Origin: Hyphomonadaceae bacterium UBA1849
GTDB taxonomy: Bacteria; Pseudomonadota; Alphaproteobacteria; Caulobacterales; Hyphomonadaceae
DNA: 64,000 nt
Assembly: GCA_002338565.1 (NCBI GenBank)
Contig: DDIN01000001.1
Coordinates: 62,001 to 126,000, forward strand
Direction: 5' to 3'
Made by a program: the position numbers and the translations under genes. This document shows positions 18,141 to 26,855 of this stretch, piece by piece (within the stretch, counting starts at the first letter, position 1; each line of letters begins with the position of its first letter). A model generated the notes under the pieces. That model searched no databases. It had not been told where the DNA came from and saw only the letters and a program-made list of their open reading frames with translations.

Positions 18141-19451
18141 TTAGAGACCTTCTTCGCCCGGATAGATCGGGAATTCGCTGGTCAGCGCCAGAACTTCTTC
18201 ACGAACCTTGGCTTCGGCTGCAGCAGTGTCGCCACCCGCGGACAGTGCGTCGACGATCTCACAGATCCAGCCACCGATTTTCGTGAATTCTGCTTCACCG
18301 AAACCGCGTGTTGTGCCCGCTGGCGCGCCAACACGGATACCGGAAGTAATAGCCGGCTTCTCAGGGTCGTCAGGAATACCGTTCTTGTTGCATGTGATGA
18401 AGGCGCGACCCAGCGCATCTTCGGTAGCATTACCTTTCACGCCTTTAGGACGCAGGTCGATCAGCATGAGGTGAGAGTCTGTGCCGCCGGAAACAACGTC
18501 CAGACCGCCATCCATAACCGCTTTGGCGAGTGTACGCGCGTTATCTACGACACGCTGGGCGTACTGCTTATACTCAGGACGAAGCGCTTCGCTGAACGCC
18601 ACAGCTTTCGCCGCGATGACGTGCATGAGCGGACCGCCCTGAAGACCCGGAAAGACAGCAGAGTTGATCTTTTTAGCCAGCTTCTCGTCATTCGTCAGAA
18701 CAATGCCGCCGCGTGGTCCGCGAAGGGTCTTATGCGTCGTAGATGTTACGACGTCAGCATATTCGAGCGGGTTCGGATAAACGCCACCAGCCACAAGGCC
18801 GGAGAAATGCGCCATGTCCACCATCAGGTATGCGCCGATCTCATCAGCGATTTCGCGGAATTTCTTGAAATCGATAATACGAGAATATGCCGAACCACCC
18901 GCAATAATGACTTTCGGGTTGTGCGCTTTTGCAACGTCACGAACCTGATCATAATCGATGAGGTGAGTTTCAGGATCAACGCCGTAGTGAACGGCTTCAA
19001 ACCATTTGCCAGACTGGTTCACCTTCGCGCCATGCGTCAGGTGACCGCCTTCGGACAGGCTCATCCCCATGAAAGTGTCACCCGGCTTCATCATAGACAT
19101 GAATGCCGCCTGGTTTGCCTGGCTTCCGGAGTGTGGCTGCACGTTCGCGAACTGAGCATTGTAAAGCTGCTTCAGACGCTCAATCGCCAGCGCTTCAACC
19201 TCATCAGCAAATTCACAGCCACCGTAATAGCGGCGGCCTGGATAACCTTCGGCGTATTTGTTCGTGAACACAGAGCCCTGAGCTGCTTTCACAGCCTGAG
19301 ACACGATATTCTCGGAAGCAATCAGCTCGATCTTCTCTGATTGACGCTTAGCTTCACGCTTAATGATTGCTGCAACATCAGCATCAGATTCAGCGAGACC
19401 CGTTGAAAAAAATCCGGCTGTTTGCGAAACACCGTCGAAGGCACCTGCCAT
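18141..19451 (-). CDS. glyA: Serine hydroxymethyltransferase
   Basis: PLP enzyme that interconverts serine and glycine with tetrahydrofolate. From the ATG at 19451 (GGAG 9 nt upstream) it is 436 residues, the normal size; 31 open codons upstream are not family sequence. Motifs are IELIASENIVSQAV near the N-terminus, YAEGYPGRRYYGGCE, and the PLP-lysine block STTHKTLRGPRGG. First gene of the glyA-nrdR-rib operon, divergent from mucR. Confidence 0.97.
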   Translation of the reverse strand: MAGAFDGVSQTAGFFSTGLAESDADVAAIIKREAKRQSEKIELIASENIVSQAVKAAQGSVFTNKYAEGYPGRRYYGGCEFADEVEALAIERLKQLYNAQFANVQPHSGSQANQAAFMSMMKPGDTFMGMSLSEGGHLTHGAKVNQSGKWFEAVHYGVDPETHLIDYDQVRDVAKAHNPKVIIAGGSAYSRIIDFKKFREIADEIGAYLMVDMAHFSGLVAGGVYPNPLEYADVVTSTTHKTLRGPRGGIVLTNDEKLAKKINSAVFPGLQGGPLMHVIAAKAVAFSEALRPEYKQYAQRVVDNARTLAKAVMDGGLDVVSGGTDSHLMLIDLRPKGVKGNATEDALGRAFITCNKNGIPDDPEKPAITSGIRVGAPAGTTRGFGEAEFTKIGGWICEIVDALSAGGDTAAAEAKVREEVLALTSEFPIYPGEEGL

Positions 19452-19576
19452 TGGCACTATCTCCATATATTTTGGCGACTGTCTAAACCTCGACTGGTTT
19501 TCGTGCAAGCCAATTGAGCAAAAATCACCAAGCATTAAACACAAATATAGATTGCATTAGATTTTCTTTTTAATAC

Positions 19577-19604
19577 TTGAAATCTATTTCGTCGCCTGTA
19601 ATAC
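19577..19604 (+). promoter_or_regulatory. Candidate mucR promoter in AT-rich region
   Basis: TTGAAA (19577-19582) and TAATAC (19599-19604) are separated by 16 nt and would give a transcript start near 19611. The preceding 19545-19576 is strongly AT-rich (TTTTCTTTTTAATACTTG). MucR/Ros proteins bind AT-rich DNA and commonly repress their own gene, so this is a plausible autoregulatory site. Confidence 0.35.
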
Positions 19605-19636
19605 GGACGAGCTTAGTAAACATGTCCGAGGACGAA

Positions 19637-20068
19637 ATGACTCCCGAAAACTCAAACAGCTCTTTGGAAGCTGACGAAATCATGCGAATGACAACTGATA
19701 TTGTTGCTTCATTCGTCGCGAACAATCCCGTCCCGACAGATTCTCTCTCTGATCTCATTGCATCAGTTCACAAGACTGTTTCCGGCCTCGCTTCACAGGA
19801 AGCGGCTCCAGCTCAGGAGCGCCCGAAACCAGCAGTGCCTGTCAGCAAATCCATCACGGAAGACCATATCATCTGCCTCGAAGACGGCAAAAAGCTCAAA
19901 ATGCTGAAGCGTTACCTTCGCTCGCATTACGGCATGACGCCTGAGGAGTATCGCAAACGTTGGGGTCTGCCTGCGGACTATCCAATGGTTGCACCTAGCT
20001 ACACCAAGAAGCGCTCCGACTTCGCTAAGCAAATTGGTCTGGGAAAAGTCAGCGGTCGTCGCGGCTAA
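19637..20068 (+). CDS. mucR: MucR/Ros family transcriptional regulator
   Basis: Small global regulator of the alphaproteobacterial Ros/MucR family; 143 residues from the ATG at 19637, which has GAGG 7 nt upstream. An ATG at 19622 (5 residues longer) is the alternative. The C-terminal part carries the family block KLKMLKRYLRSHYGMTPEEY and GLPADYPMVAPSY. The zinc-finger region reads ICLEDGKK, so the second Cys of the classical C-x2-C pair is Asp, and the first His is Tyr (KRYL). This is a zinc-poor variant of the kind known in several members. A terminator follows directly. Confidence 0.93.
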   Translation: MTPENSNSSLEADEIMRMTTDIVASFVANNPVPTDSLSDLIASVHKTVSGLASQEAAPAQERPKPAVPVSKSITEDHIICLEDGKKLKMLKRYLRSHYGMTPEEYRKRWGLPADYPMVAPSYTKKRSDFAKQIGLGKVSGRRG

Positions 20069-20093
20069 CATCCGACAACTTAATTCAGTCAAA

Positions 20094-20125
20094 AAGCCCC
20101 GGCAGAAACTGTCCGGGGCTTTTTT
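20094..20125 (+). terminator. Intrinsic terminator of mucR
   Basis: Stem AAGCCCCGG / CCGGGGCTT (20094-20102 and 20113-20121) with a 10-nt loop, followed by six T. Ends the mucR transcript before the TIGR02301 gene. Confidence 0.92.
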
Positions 20126-20175
20126 ATGCCGATAATTCACGTGTAAAAAACATCCAGCTTGATAATGTCCGCTCT

Positions 20176-20589
20176 ATGATCCGCACCTCTGCAAATACGC
20201 TCCGCTACGCCTCCGTTGCCATTGCACTTTCCATCAGTGCCGTTGGCGCCGCTAATGCACAGGAATTCCGGACAACGCGCCAGTATCAGAGCACCCTGAC
20301 TGACCTGTCCCGCGTACTTGGCCAGATCCACGCCATGCGTGTTGTGTGCAACGGAACGGATGACCAGACCTGGCGAGAGTACATGCTCAACATGCTGGAT
20401 GTGGAAGCGCCTTCGAGCGGCTACCTCCGGTCGCGACTGATTGATACCTTTAACCGAGCCTATCTCGATACGCAGCGCGATGTATCAGGGTGTGACGCAT
20501 CAACGACCGAGAGAGAGACAGAGCTATTTGCGCGCGGCAGAACACTGTCAGAAAATCTCTCCCTCATGGCTGCGGGCGAAACGCCCTAG
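20176..20589 (+). CDS. TIGR02301-family exported protein
   Basis: A 137-residue alphaproteobacterial conserved protein of unknown function. Signal peptide 1-28 (ends ANAQ/EF), then one small helical domain with two Cys (Cys58 in MRVVCNG and Cys106 in DVSGCDAS) that could form a disulfide in the periplasm, and the typical TWREYMLNML and RLIDTFNRAYLDTQ segments. Its stop codon overlaps the stop of the convergent TPP-enzyme gene by 4 nt. Confidence 0.82.
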   Translation: MIRTSANTLRYASVAIALSISAVGAANAQEFRTTRQYQSTLTDLSRVLGQIHAMRVVCNGTDDQTWREYMLNMLDVEAPSSGYLRSRLIDTFNRAYLDTQRDVSGCDASTTERETELFARGRTLSENLSLMAAGETP

Positions 20590-22145
20590 CCCGCAACATG
20601 TGCTGCGATCAGAACCGGTCCGTCCGCCGTCATGGCACGCTCAAACGCCTCATCAAACTCTTCAGCCGTCGTGACATTTTCGGCGTGCAAGCCCTGCGCC
20701 TCTGCGAGTGATTTCCAGTCGATCTCCGGCGTTCCAAGATTAAGCATATTCTGCGCTGCTGGGCCCGGATTGCCCGCGCCTGTGCGCTTCAACTCAATAT
20801 TCAGAATGCGATAAGTGTGGTTCACGAACACAATGTTCACCACCTTCAGATTCTCACGCGCCATCGTCCAGAGCGCCTGAACTGTATACATACCGGCCCC
20901 GTCACCTGAGAGGCAGATTGTTCGGGCCTCAGGCTTTGCAATCGACGCCCCAACAGCAAGAGGGAAACCCTGCCCGATCGCGCCGCCTGTCAGCATCATC
21001 CACTCATGCGGCTCGGCCGTCTGCGTGCTGAGAAAGATAGGCAGGCTTGCCGTAACGCCATCATCAGACACGAGAGAGCCTTCCGGCATATGACGGCAAA
21101 TCGATTGCCCGACTGTCACAGGTGTAAGCTTACCAGCTGGCTTATCCGGGCTTTGGCGCGACGCGACTGGCGCCTTCTCTGAAGCGCCGAGCTCATCTGC
21201 AAGCGCGCTCAATGCGGCCTTCACATCGATACCGCGTTCGCCGAGAGAGACGAGCTCGCAGCCCTCAGGCACCAGCACGCTCGGCTTTTCCGGGTACGCA
21301 AAGAATGCGACTGGCATTTGAGTACCAGCGAGCACCATCAGATCAGTGCCCTCCAAGTCCTCCATCGCACCTTCAGCAAAATACTGCATCCGGTCCGGAT
21401 TGAAACGACCCGCGCCTCTCGCCTGCTTCCAGACGAACGTGTCGGTCATAACACGAACGCCTGCCGCCTTTAGACGCGACGCTTCGCTCAAGCCGTCTTC
21501 CGACAACGCGTTCCCGCTCATCAGAATGAGCGGCTTTTTTGCAGCTTTGATCGCCGCAGCTACTGAAGAAATGGCATCTGCTGCTACCTTCTTCGATTCA
21601 CCTGGCGCGAACGGCGTTGAAAGTTCTCCGCCTTCATCCCACGCGGCGTCCGCGGGTAGAATCAGGGAGACCGGCCCCTGTCCGCCACTCATGCTCGCAT
21701 GAAAGCTTTCCGCGGCAAGACGACCGGCGCTTGCAGAATCAGGCACGGACTTGATCCAGATAGAATTAGGGGCAGCCAGTCCAATTATGTTCGAAGTCAG
21801 CGGCGCATCATACCGAACGTGATAGGTCGCATGATCACCAATCACGTTGATCATTGGCGTGTAAGCGCGCTTCGCATTGTGGATGTTCGCGCCACCATTG
21901 AGGTATCCAGCGCCAAGGTGAAGCAGCGTCATGGCAGGTTTTTCTGACACACGCCCGAAACCGTCGGCGGCACCGGTCGCCACACCCTCAAAAAGACAAA
22001 GCACAGACCGAATGCGGGGTTCTTTATCGAGCGCCGTAACAAGGTTCATCTCTGAAGTGCCCGGGTTCGCAAAGCAGGCAGTCACACCGCAGTCCGCGAG
22101 CGTACTCACCAGCGCCTCAGCGCCTGTTCTTGTTTCTGTCGTCAT
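20586..22145 (-). CDS. Thiamine-pyrophosphate-dependent enzyme, acetolactate synthase large-subunit-like
   Basis: 519 residues from the ATG at 22145; a TTG 7 codons upstream is less likely. The three domains of the TPP decarboxylase/synthase superfamily are visible: the PYR domain with Glu53 in LFEGVATGAADGFGR, a central domain around 190-340 and the PP domain with the GDG...N cofactor motif (SGDGAGMYTVQALW ... FVNHTYRIL). It lacks the tight match of biosynthetic IlvB and has no small subunit beside it. This branch contains benzoylformate-decarboxylase-like enzymes, so the substrate is open. It lies 17 nt after a feruloyl-CoA-synthase-like gene, suggesting a shared pathway. Confidence 0.82.
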   Translation of the reverse strand: MTTETRTGAEALVSTLADCGVTACFANPGTSEMNLVTALDKEPRIRSVLCLFEGVATGAADGFGRVSEKPAMTLLHLGAGYLNGGANIHNAKRAYTPMINVIGDHATYHVRYDAPLTSNIIGLAAPNSIWIKSVPDSASAGRLAAESFHASMSGGQGPVSLILPADAAWDEGGELSTPFAPGESKKVAADAISSVAAAIKAAKKPLILMSGNALSEDGLSEASRLKAAGVRVMTDTFVWKQARGAGRFNPDRMQYFAEGAMEDLEGTDLMVLAGTQMPVAFFAYPEKPSVLVPEGCELVSLGERGIDVKAALSALADELGASEKAPVASRQSPDKPAGKLTPVTVGQSICRHMPEGSLVSDDGVTASLPIFLSTQTAEPHEWMMLTGGAIGQGFPLAVGASIAKPEARTICLSGDGAGMYTVQALWTMARENLKVVNIVFVNHTYRILNIELKRTGAGNPGPAAQNMLNLGTPEIDWKSLAEAQGLHAENVTTAEEFDEAFERAMTADGPVLIAAHVAG

Positions 22146-22162
22146 GTTTTTCTTCCCGGAAC

Positions 22163-24049
22163 TCAAAGAACGATTACGTCGTCATCAGGAGACGACTGGA
22201 ACAGCCGTTCAACCTCTGTCGCGCGCAAAGACTGAACTTTGCCTTGATTGATGTAGCCCTTTTCGGTGATTTCACCCTTATCCTGCGAAGGCTGGTCTGG
22301 CTGAAGGATACAGGCCGCGATGCGTGAAGACGCATTTGGATTTTTCTGATTGTAGAAACGCAATCCGTTCTCCACGGCCTGACGGATATCAGGGTGACGC
22401 GCCATCTCCTCAAGCGGGATCGAACCGGCAATTCGCTTACAGAAATTCTCGTTCAGAAAGCCCAGAATCCCAATCTTATCCTTGTTGAGGCCGCAAACCA
22501 CAGCGTCGGCTAGAGCGCCATCAACTTCGGAAATCGCGCCAATGCGTACAGCGCCAGCAGATACCCATGTGCCATTAGCGAGCTTGAACTCTTCGGCGAT
22601 CCGCCCGTCAAAAGCGAGGCCCTGATTTGGATCGTCCGGATCAGCAAACTTCACGGCGTCACCGAGTTTGTAAAAGCCTTCTTCGTCGAACGCTTTGGCT
22701 GTTTTCTCCGGATTCCGATAATAGCCCTTGGTGATGTGAGGGCCACGCACACGGCACTCATACTTTTCACCTACCGGTGCCATCTTCATCTCGCAGCCCG
22801 GCAAAGGCAGGCCTATCAAGCCCATGACAGAACTCGGCCAGTGTACATTTGCGGTCGTCGGCGATGTTTCAGTCGCGCCATAGCCCGCAGAAAGCGATAT
22901 CCGCTCGCCTGTCGTTTTGATCGCCACCTTCTGGATGCGCTCGTATATATCCTGACCCATGGCTGCACCGCCATACGCCATGACAAACAGCTTCTTGAAA
23001 AAGGTCTCGGCGAGCTCGGGATCGTTTTCAATCTCCGTCGCAATTGCCGTCCACGCAGCAGGTACGGTCGTGTGCTGTGTTGGTGAAACCTCTTTCAGAT
23101 TACGAATCATCTCAGGTAAACGAGCCGGTGTAGGCGCGCCCCAGTCGATATACAGCGCACCGCCCCAGTCAGCCATGGAGTGCAGAATGGAATTTGCTCC
23201 GTAGGTGTGGCTCCACGGCAGGAAATTCACCATGACCTGCTGGCCATTCGTAAGCTGCTCAAGTTTCTCCGTGTTCCAGATTGACCGGATCATCTTCACC
23301 ATGGATGCGATGTTCTCATGGGAATTAATCACCGCTTTCGGCTCTCCGGTTGAGCCAGACGTGAGCATGAACTTTGCCGTCGTTTGCGGACCAAGGTGGT
23401 CATAAGCCAGATCCACCTGATACGTCGGTGAGGTTTCCAGATCATCCAGGCTGACCTGATTTTCAACGTTCGGCGCATTTCGGGCGTGAATGACCAGACG
23501 TCCGTCCAGTGTCATGCCATCCAGACCGCGCTGATACTCCTGCCCGTCATCGACATAGATAAACTTTGGAGAGGTCAGTCCGTCGACATAGTTGAGACGC
23601 GCAAAATCCTGACTGAGGAGCGCATAAGCCGGCGTTACCGGCACAACCGGACTTCCCGCCCACATCGCGGCATACATGATCAGAGCGTGCTCGATCGAAT
23701 TACGAGACAGAATCAGCAACGGCGCATCAGTGCCAGCGCCATTATTTAAAAGCCCCTGCGCAAGGCGACGAATACGCGTAAGCGCTTCGCCATAGGTAAG
23801 CCTTTGCCAGCCATCTTTTTCTAGCTCGACTGGATCACGTTGCGCAAGCCAGAGACGATCAGGATCATTCGCGGCCCAATAGACCAGCGGCGCCAACATG
23901 TGTGGTGAATAAGGCCGTAATGGCTGACCATTCTCAAGAATAATGGAGCCATCATCACGATGCGTGACGTTCAGCTTCTGTGGAAGGTACGGAATTTCAC
24001 GAAACGGCAGTGCATCCGTGCGCACCGATTCCTCGACTGGACCGGACAT
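22163..24049 (-). CDS. Feruloyl-CoA synthase-like AMP-forming acyl-CoA ligase
   Basis: 628 residues from the ATG at 24049, preceded by GGGAG. The adenylate-forming fold is clear: the ATP-binding motif LTSGSTGEPKAVINSHENI at about 240-260, SAGYGATETSPTT for acyl binding, YKLGDAVKF, and FDGRIAEEFKLANGTWV near the hinge. The overall pattern (YSPHMLAPLVYWAANDPDRL, PWSHTYGANSILHSM) is that of the feruloyl-CoA synthase subfamily, which activates hydroxycinnamates. No enoyl-CoA hydratase/aldolase (Ech) lies nearby, so a complete ferulate pathway is not shown here. Confidence 0.85.
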   Translation of the reverse strand: MSGPVEESVRTDALPFREIPYLPQKLNVTHRDDGSIILENGQPLRPYSPHMLAPLVYWAANDPDRLWLAQRDPVELEKDGWQRLTYGEALTRIRRLAQGLLNNGAGTDAPLLILSRNSIEHALIMYAAMWAGSPVVPVTPAYALLSQDFARLNYVDGLTSPKFIYVDDGQEYQRGLDGMTLDGRLVIHARNAPNVENQVSLDDLETSPTYQVDLAYDHLGPQTTAKFMLTSGSTGEPKAVINSHENIASMVKMIRSIWNTEKLEQLTNGQQVMVNFLPWSHTYGANSILHSMADWGGALYIDWGAPTPARLPEMIRNLKEVSPTQHTTVPAAWTAIATEIENDPELAETFFKKLFVMAYGGAAMGQDIYERIQKVAIKTTGERISLSAGYGATETSPTTANVHWPSSVMGLIGLPLPGCEMKMAPVGEKYECRVRGPHITKGYYRNPEKTAKAFDEEGFYKLGDAVKFADPDDPNQGLAFDGRIAEEFKLANGTWVSAGAVRIGAISEVDGALADAVVCGLNKDKIGILGFLNENFCKRIAGSIPLEEMARHPDIRQAVENGLRFYNQKNPNASSRIAACILQPDQPSQDKGEITEKGYINQGKVQSLRATEVERLFQSSPDDDVIVL

Positions 24050-24127
24050 GTGTCTCCCTTTGAGTTTAGGCTGGCTTGTTACCAGTTCTTTTGCTTGATT
24101 GATGCAGAGCATAGGGGGAGAAACGTT

Positions 24128-24571
24128 GTGCGACAATCATATCGCTTAGGCATTTTTGCGGTGTTTTTGACAGCTGCGTCCTGTAGCGCGCCGCCGCCGG
24201 AAAATCTGTGCGATGATAATCCTGAATGTCTTGCAGGAAGAGCCGACGCAGTCCGCCCTGTCGACGGGGACACGTATCAATTGCAAGGACGTCGCTTCCG
24301 TCTGATTGGGTATGATAGCCCGGAAACCTCACCCCACGCCGAATGCCTCGCAGAAGCTGATCTCGGTGAAGAGACCGTCTCTGCCGTCCAAGAGATTTTC
24401 CGCGACGCGGATCAGGTGCAGATCCTATTCCGCGGGGTTGATGAATACGGCCGCGGTCGCGCTCACGTCTATCTGGACGGGGTGCATGTCGGACATTTGC
24501 TCGAACAGCGTGGTCTAGCTCAACGCTGGAATGAAGATCGCAGCGAAGCCAAGCCGAGCTGGTGCGAATAG
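24128..24571 (+). CDS. Thermonuclease (SNase)-like lipoprotein
   Basis: 147 residues from a GTG at 24128, chosen because GGGGGAG lies 7 nt upstream and the frame then begins with a signal sequence ending in TAASC (Cys19, probable lipidation). The SNase fold retains all expected active-site residues: Asp48 in VDGDTYQ, Arg58 and Asp63 in RLIGYDSPE with Glu66, and Arg109/Arg111 in YGRGRAHVY. Likely an extracytoplasmic nuclease or SNase-like binding protein. It is divergent from the ligase gene and ends 1 nt from the convergent channel gene. Confidence 0.85.
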   Translation: MRQSYRLGIFAVFLTAASCSAPPPENLCDDNPECLAGRADAVRPVDGDTYQLQGRRFRLIGYDSPETSPHAECLAEADLGEETVSAVQEIFRDADQVQILFRGVDEYGRGRAHVYLDGVHVGHLLEQRGLAQRWNEDRSEAKPSWCE

Positions 24572-24572
24572 T

Positions 24573-25352
24573 CTATTCGTTATGCGTCGGCAGCCTGATG
24601 AACTCACCGCAGTGCTTGCAGTGAATTGCGTCCGGCTCATGGCGCAATAAACCGCATCGCGTGCACTCCGACGTCACTTTGGACGGCCTCACGATGGCCT
24701 GCACCAAGCGCAGGAAGAGCGAGATACCAAGCACCATGATGAAGATGGATAACAGCTTGCCGAACACGCCCTGCAGAACGATGTCGCCATAACCTGTTGT
24801 GGTGAGACTGGCGATCGTGAAATAGAGCGCATCCAGATACGAGTTGATGTGCTCGTTCGCCTCGAGCTGCGTGCCATATACGAACGCAGTCATAATCAGG
24901 ATGAACACAAGCAGGTTCACCACCCGATCAATGATTTCCGCGTTCTCTCGCAAGTAGGACGAAATATTCTTCATCCGGCGCAGGAAGGTGAAGGCGCGCA
25001 CGAGGCGTAGCGCCCGCAATATCCGCAGAAATGCGAAGTTCGAGAAGAACATCGGCAACAATAGCGAGATCAACACCACGATATCCGCCAGATTGAACGG
25101 ATTGATCAGGAACATATGGCGCGGGCGCGATATCCAGAACCGCGCACTAAAATCAAGCGCGATAAAGAGCGCGATCAGTATGTCCAGAATATAATAGGCT
25201 TGCGTTCGGTCCTGAAATGGCGCCCAGAGAAAGAAGGCAACCGCCGCGGCGTCTATAGCCAACAGCACCCAACGGAACAGATAGGGACCTGTCCCGAAGC
25301 CTTCATACAGCCAGAAAAGGATGCGCTCCAGACCGCGCCGTTCTACAGGCAT
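24573..25352 (-). CDS. Voltage-gated potassium channel-like protein with C-terminal zinc ribbon
   Basis: 259 residues with six hydrophobic segments. The fourth (FLRILRALRLVRAFTFLRR, 108-126) is the Arg-spaced voltage sensor. The pore loop carries TTTGYGD at 184-190, the K+ selectivity filter. After the last membrane segment comes a short cytosolic zinc ribbon (Cys230, Cys233, Cys245, Cys248), an unusual ending for this family. Start is backed by a strong GGGGGAAGG. Single gene, 22 nt after pyrC in the same direction. Confidence 0.9.
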   Translation of the reverse strand: MPVERRGLERILFWLYEGFGTGPYLFRWVLLAIDAAAVAFFLWAPFQDRTQAYYILDILIALFIALDFSARFWISRPRHMFLINPFNLADIVVLISLLLPMFFSNFAFLRILRALRLVRAFTFLRRMKNISSYLRENAEIIDRVVNLLVFILIMTAFVYGTQLEANEHINSYLDALYFTIASLTTTGYGDIVLQGVFGKLLSIFIMVLGISLFLRLVQAIVRPSKVTSECTRCGLLRHEPDAIHCKHCGEFIRLPTHNE

Positions 25353-25374
25353 ACCTTCCCCCCTTCAGCGCGCT

Positions 25375-26712
25375 CTACGCAGCATCTTCCGGAGCCAGCG
25401 TCTCCTGGAACCGTACAGGCTTGCCGAGGCCCTTTTGGACGATCTCACCATCCTGCATGATGAATTGTCCACGTACGATAGTCGCAACCGGCCAGCCTTG
25501 CGCTTCCATGCCATCGAACGGTGTCCAGCCGGATTTGGTTTTCGACCAGCTATCCGTCACGATTTCACGGCGTTCCATGTCGACAACCGTGAAGTCGGCA
25601 TCATAGCCTTCAGCGATACGGCCCTTGCCGACAATGCCGAAGACGCGCTGTGGACCAGCACTGGTCAGCTCGACAAAGCGCTGCAGGCTCAGATGTCCGT
25701 TATTCACATGAGTCAGCATGACCGGCACCAGCGTTTGCACGCCCGGCATGCCAGACGGGCTGGCAGGATAAGGGCGCGCCTTTTCTTCCAGCGTGTGCGG
25801 CGCGTGATCAGACCCCATGACATCTACAATGCCTGAATTCACCGCACGCCAGAGCGCGTCAACGTGGTGTTGTTCGCGAATTGGCGGGTTCATTTGAGCG
25901 CGGCCTTTCAGAATTTCATAGGCGTAAGGCGCAACGAGCGTGAGGTGCTGCGGTGTAACTTCAACACTTGCCACATCTTTATTGCGCGCCAGAATCTCCA
26001 TCTCCTGCGCCGTCGTAATATGCAGCACGTGAATGCGCTTTCCGGTTTTCCGCGCAAGACGAAGCAGACGTTCCGTAGACTGAATTGCGGCTTGAGGGTC
26101 ACGAACAACCGGATGGCTTGTCCAGTCGCCTGTCACAGCTAGGTCACGACGATCCGCCAGACGGTACTCGTCCTCAGAGTGGAACGCCGCGCGGCGTTTG
26201 ATGGCTCGAAGCACCGCCTCAACGCCCTCATCGTCCTGCACGAGCAGGTCGCCGGTAGATGCGCCCATGAACACCTTGATGCCGCAGCAGCCCTGCATGG
26301 CTTCCATTTCAGCCAGTAGGTGTGTGTTCTCGTGCGTCGCGCCAGCATAGAACGCGTGGTCGATGTCCATCCGGCCTGCAGCACGGTTCAATTTGTCCTG
26401 AAGCAGGTCCGGCGTAATGGTCGACGGATTAGTGTTCGGCATTTCAAACACACATGTCACACCGCCGAGCGCGCCAGAACGCGCGCCGGTTTCCAGATCT
26501 TCTTTGTATTCGAGGCCTGGTTCGCGGAAGTGAACCTGTGAGTCGATTACGCCGGGCAGAATGGTCAGACCTTTCGCATCGAAGGTCGTGGCCGCGTCGG
26601 AGTGGAATATCTCGCCAATGCGAGCAATCTTGCCGTTCGAGACGCCAATGTCTGTGGACACAAGTCCACCCGGAGTCATCACCCGACCATTGCGAAGTAC
26701 GAGTTCATACAT
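25375..26712 (-). CDS. pyrC: Dihydroorotase
   Basis: Zinc amidohydrolase of pyrimidine synthesis, converting carbamoyl-aspartate to dihydroorotate. The 445-residue protein is a class I type enzyme: metal ligands in VHFREPG (His61), the substrate block EMPNTNPSTI, carbamylated Lys146 in GIKVFMGASTGDL, and the catalytic MGSDHAPH. Full length. Divergent from ygfZ across 143 bp, in which no clear operator was seen. Confidence 0.93.
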   Translation of the reverse strand: MYELVLRNGRVMTPGGLVSTDIGVSNGKIARIGEIFHSDAATTFDAKGLTILPGVIDSQVHFREPGLEYKEDLETGARSGALGGVTCVFEMPNTNPSTITPDLLQDKLNRAAGRMDIDHAFYAGATHENTHLLAEMEAMQGCCGIKVFMGASTGDLLVQDDEGVEAVLRAIKRRAAFHSEDEYRLADRRDLAVTGDWTSHPVVRDPQAAIQSTERLLRLARKTGKRIHVLHITTAQEMEILARNKDVASVEVTPQHLTLVAPYAYEILKGRAQMNPPIREQHHVDALWRAVNSGIVDVMGSDHAPHTLEEKARPYPASPSGMPGVQTLVPVMLTHVNNGHLSLQRFVELTSAGPQRVFGIVGKGRIAEGYDADFTVVDMERREIVTDSWSKTKSGWTPFDGMEAQGWPVATIVRGQFIMQDGEIVQKGLGKPVRFQETLAPEDAA

Positions 26713-26855
26713 CAGCGAAATCTCCTCAGGACTAACTGCTTGTCACGATCATAATGCCGTTTTGACGTTATTCGAAACCACTGACAACGTGACGAATTAC
26801 AATTCAAGCTCAGATTATACATAGAATTTAGCGCAGGCTTCGCTATCTCTGGCAC

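Noticed and set aside
17889..19340. 483-codon open frame on the plus strand
   Set aside because: It lies opposite glyA and nrdR, both certain genes. Its sequence is rich in Arg, His and Cys in the way of antisense frames and resembles no protein I know.
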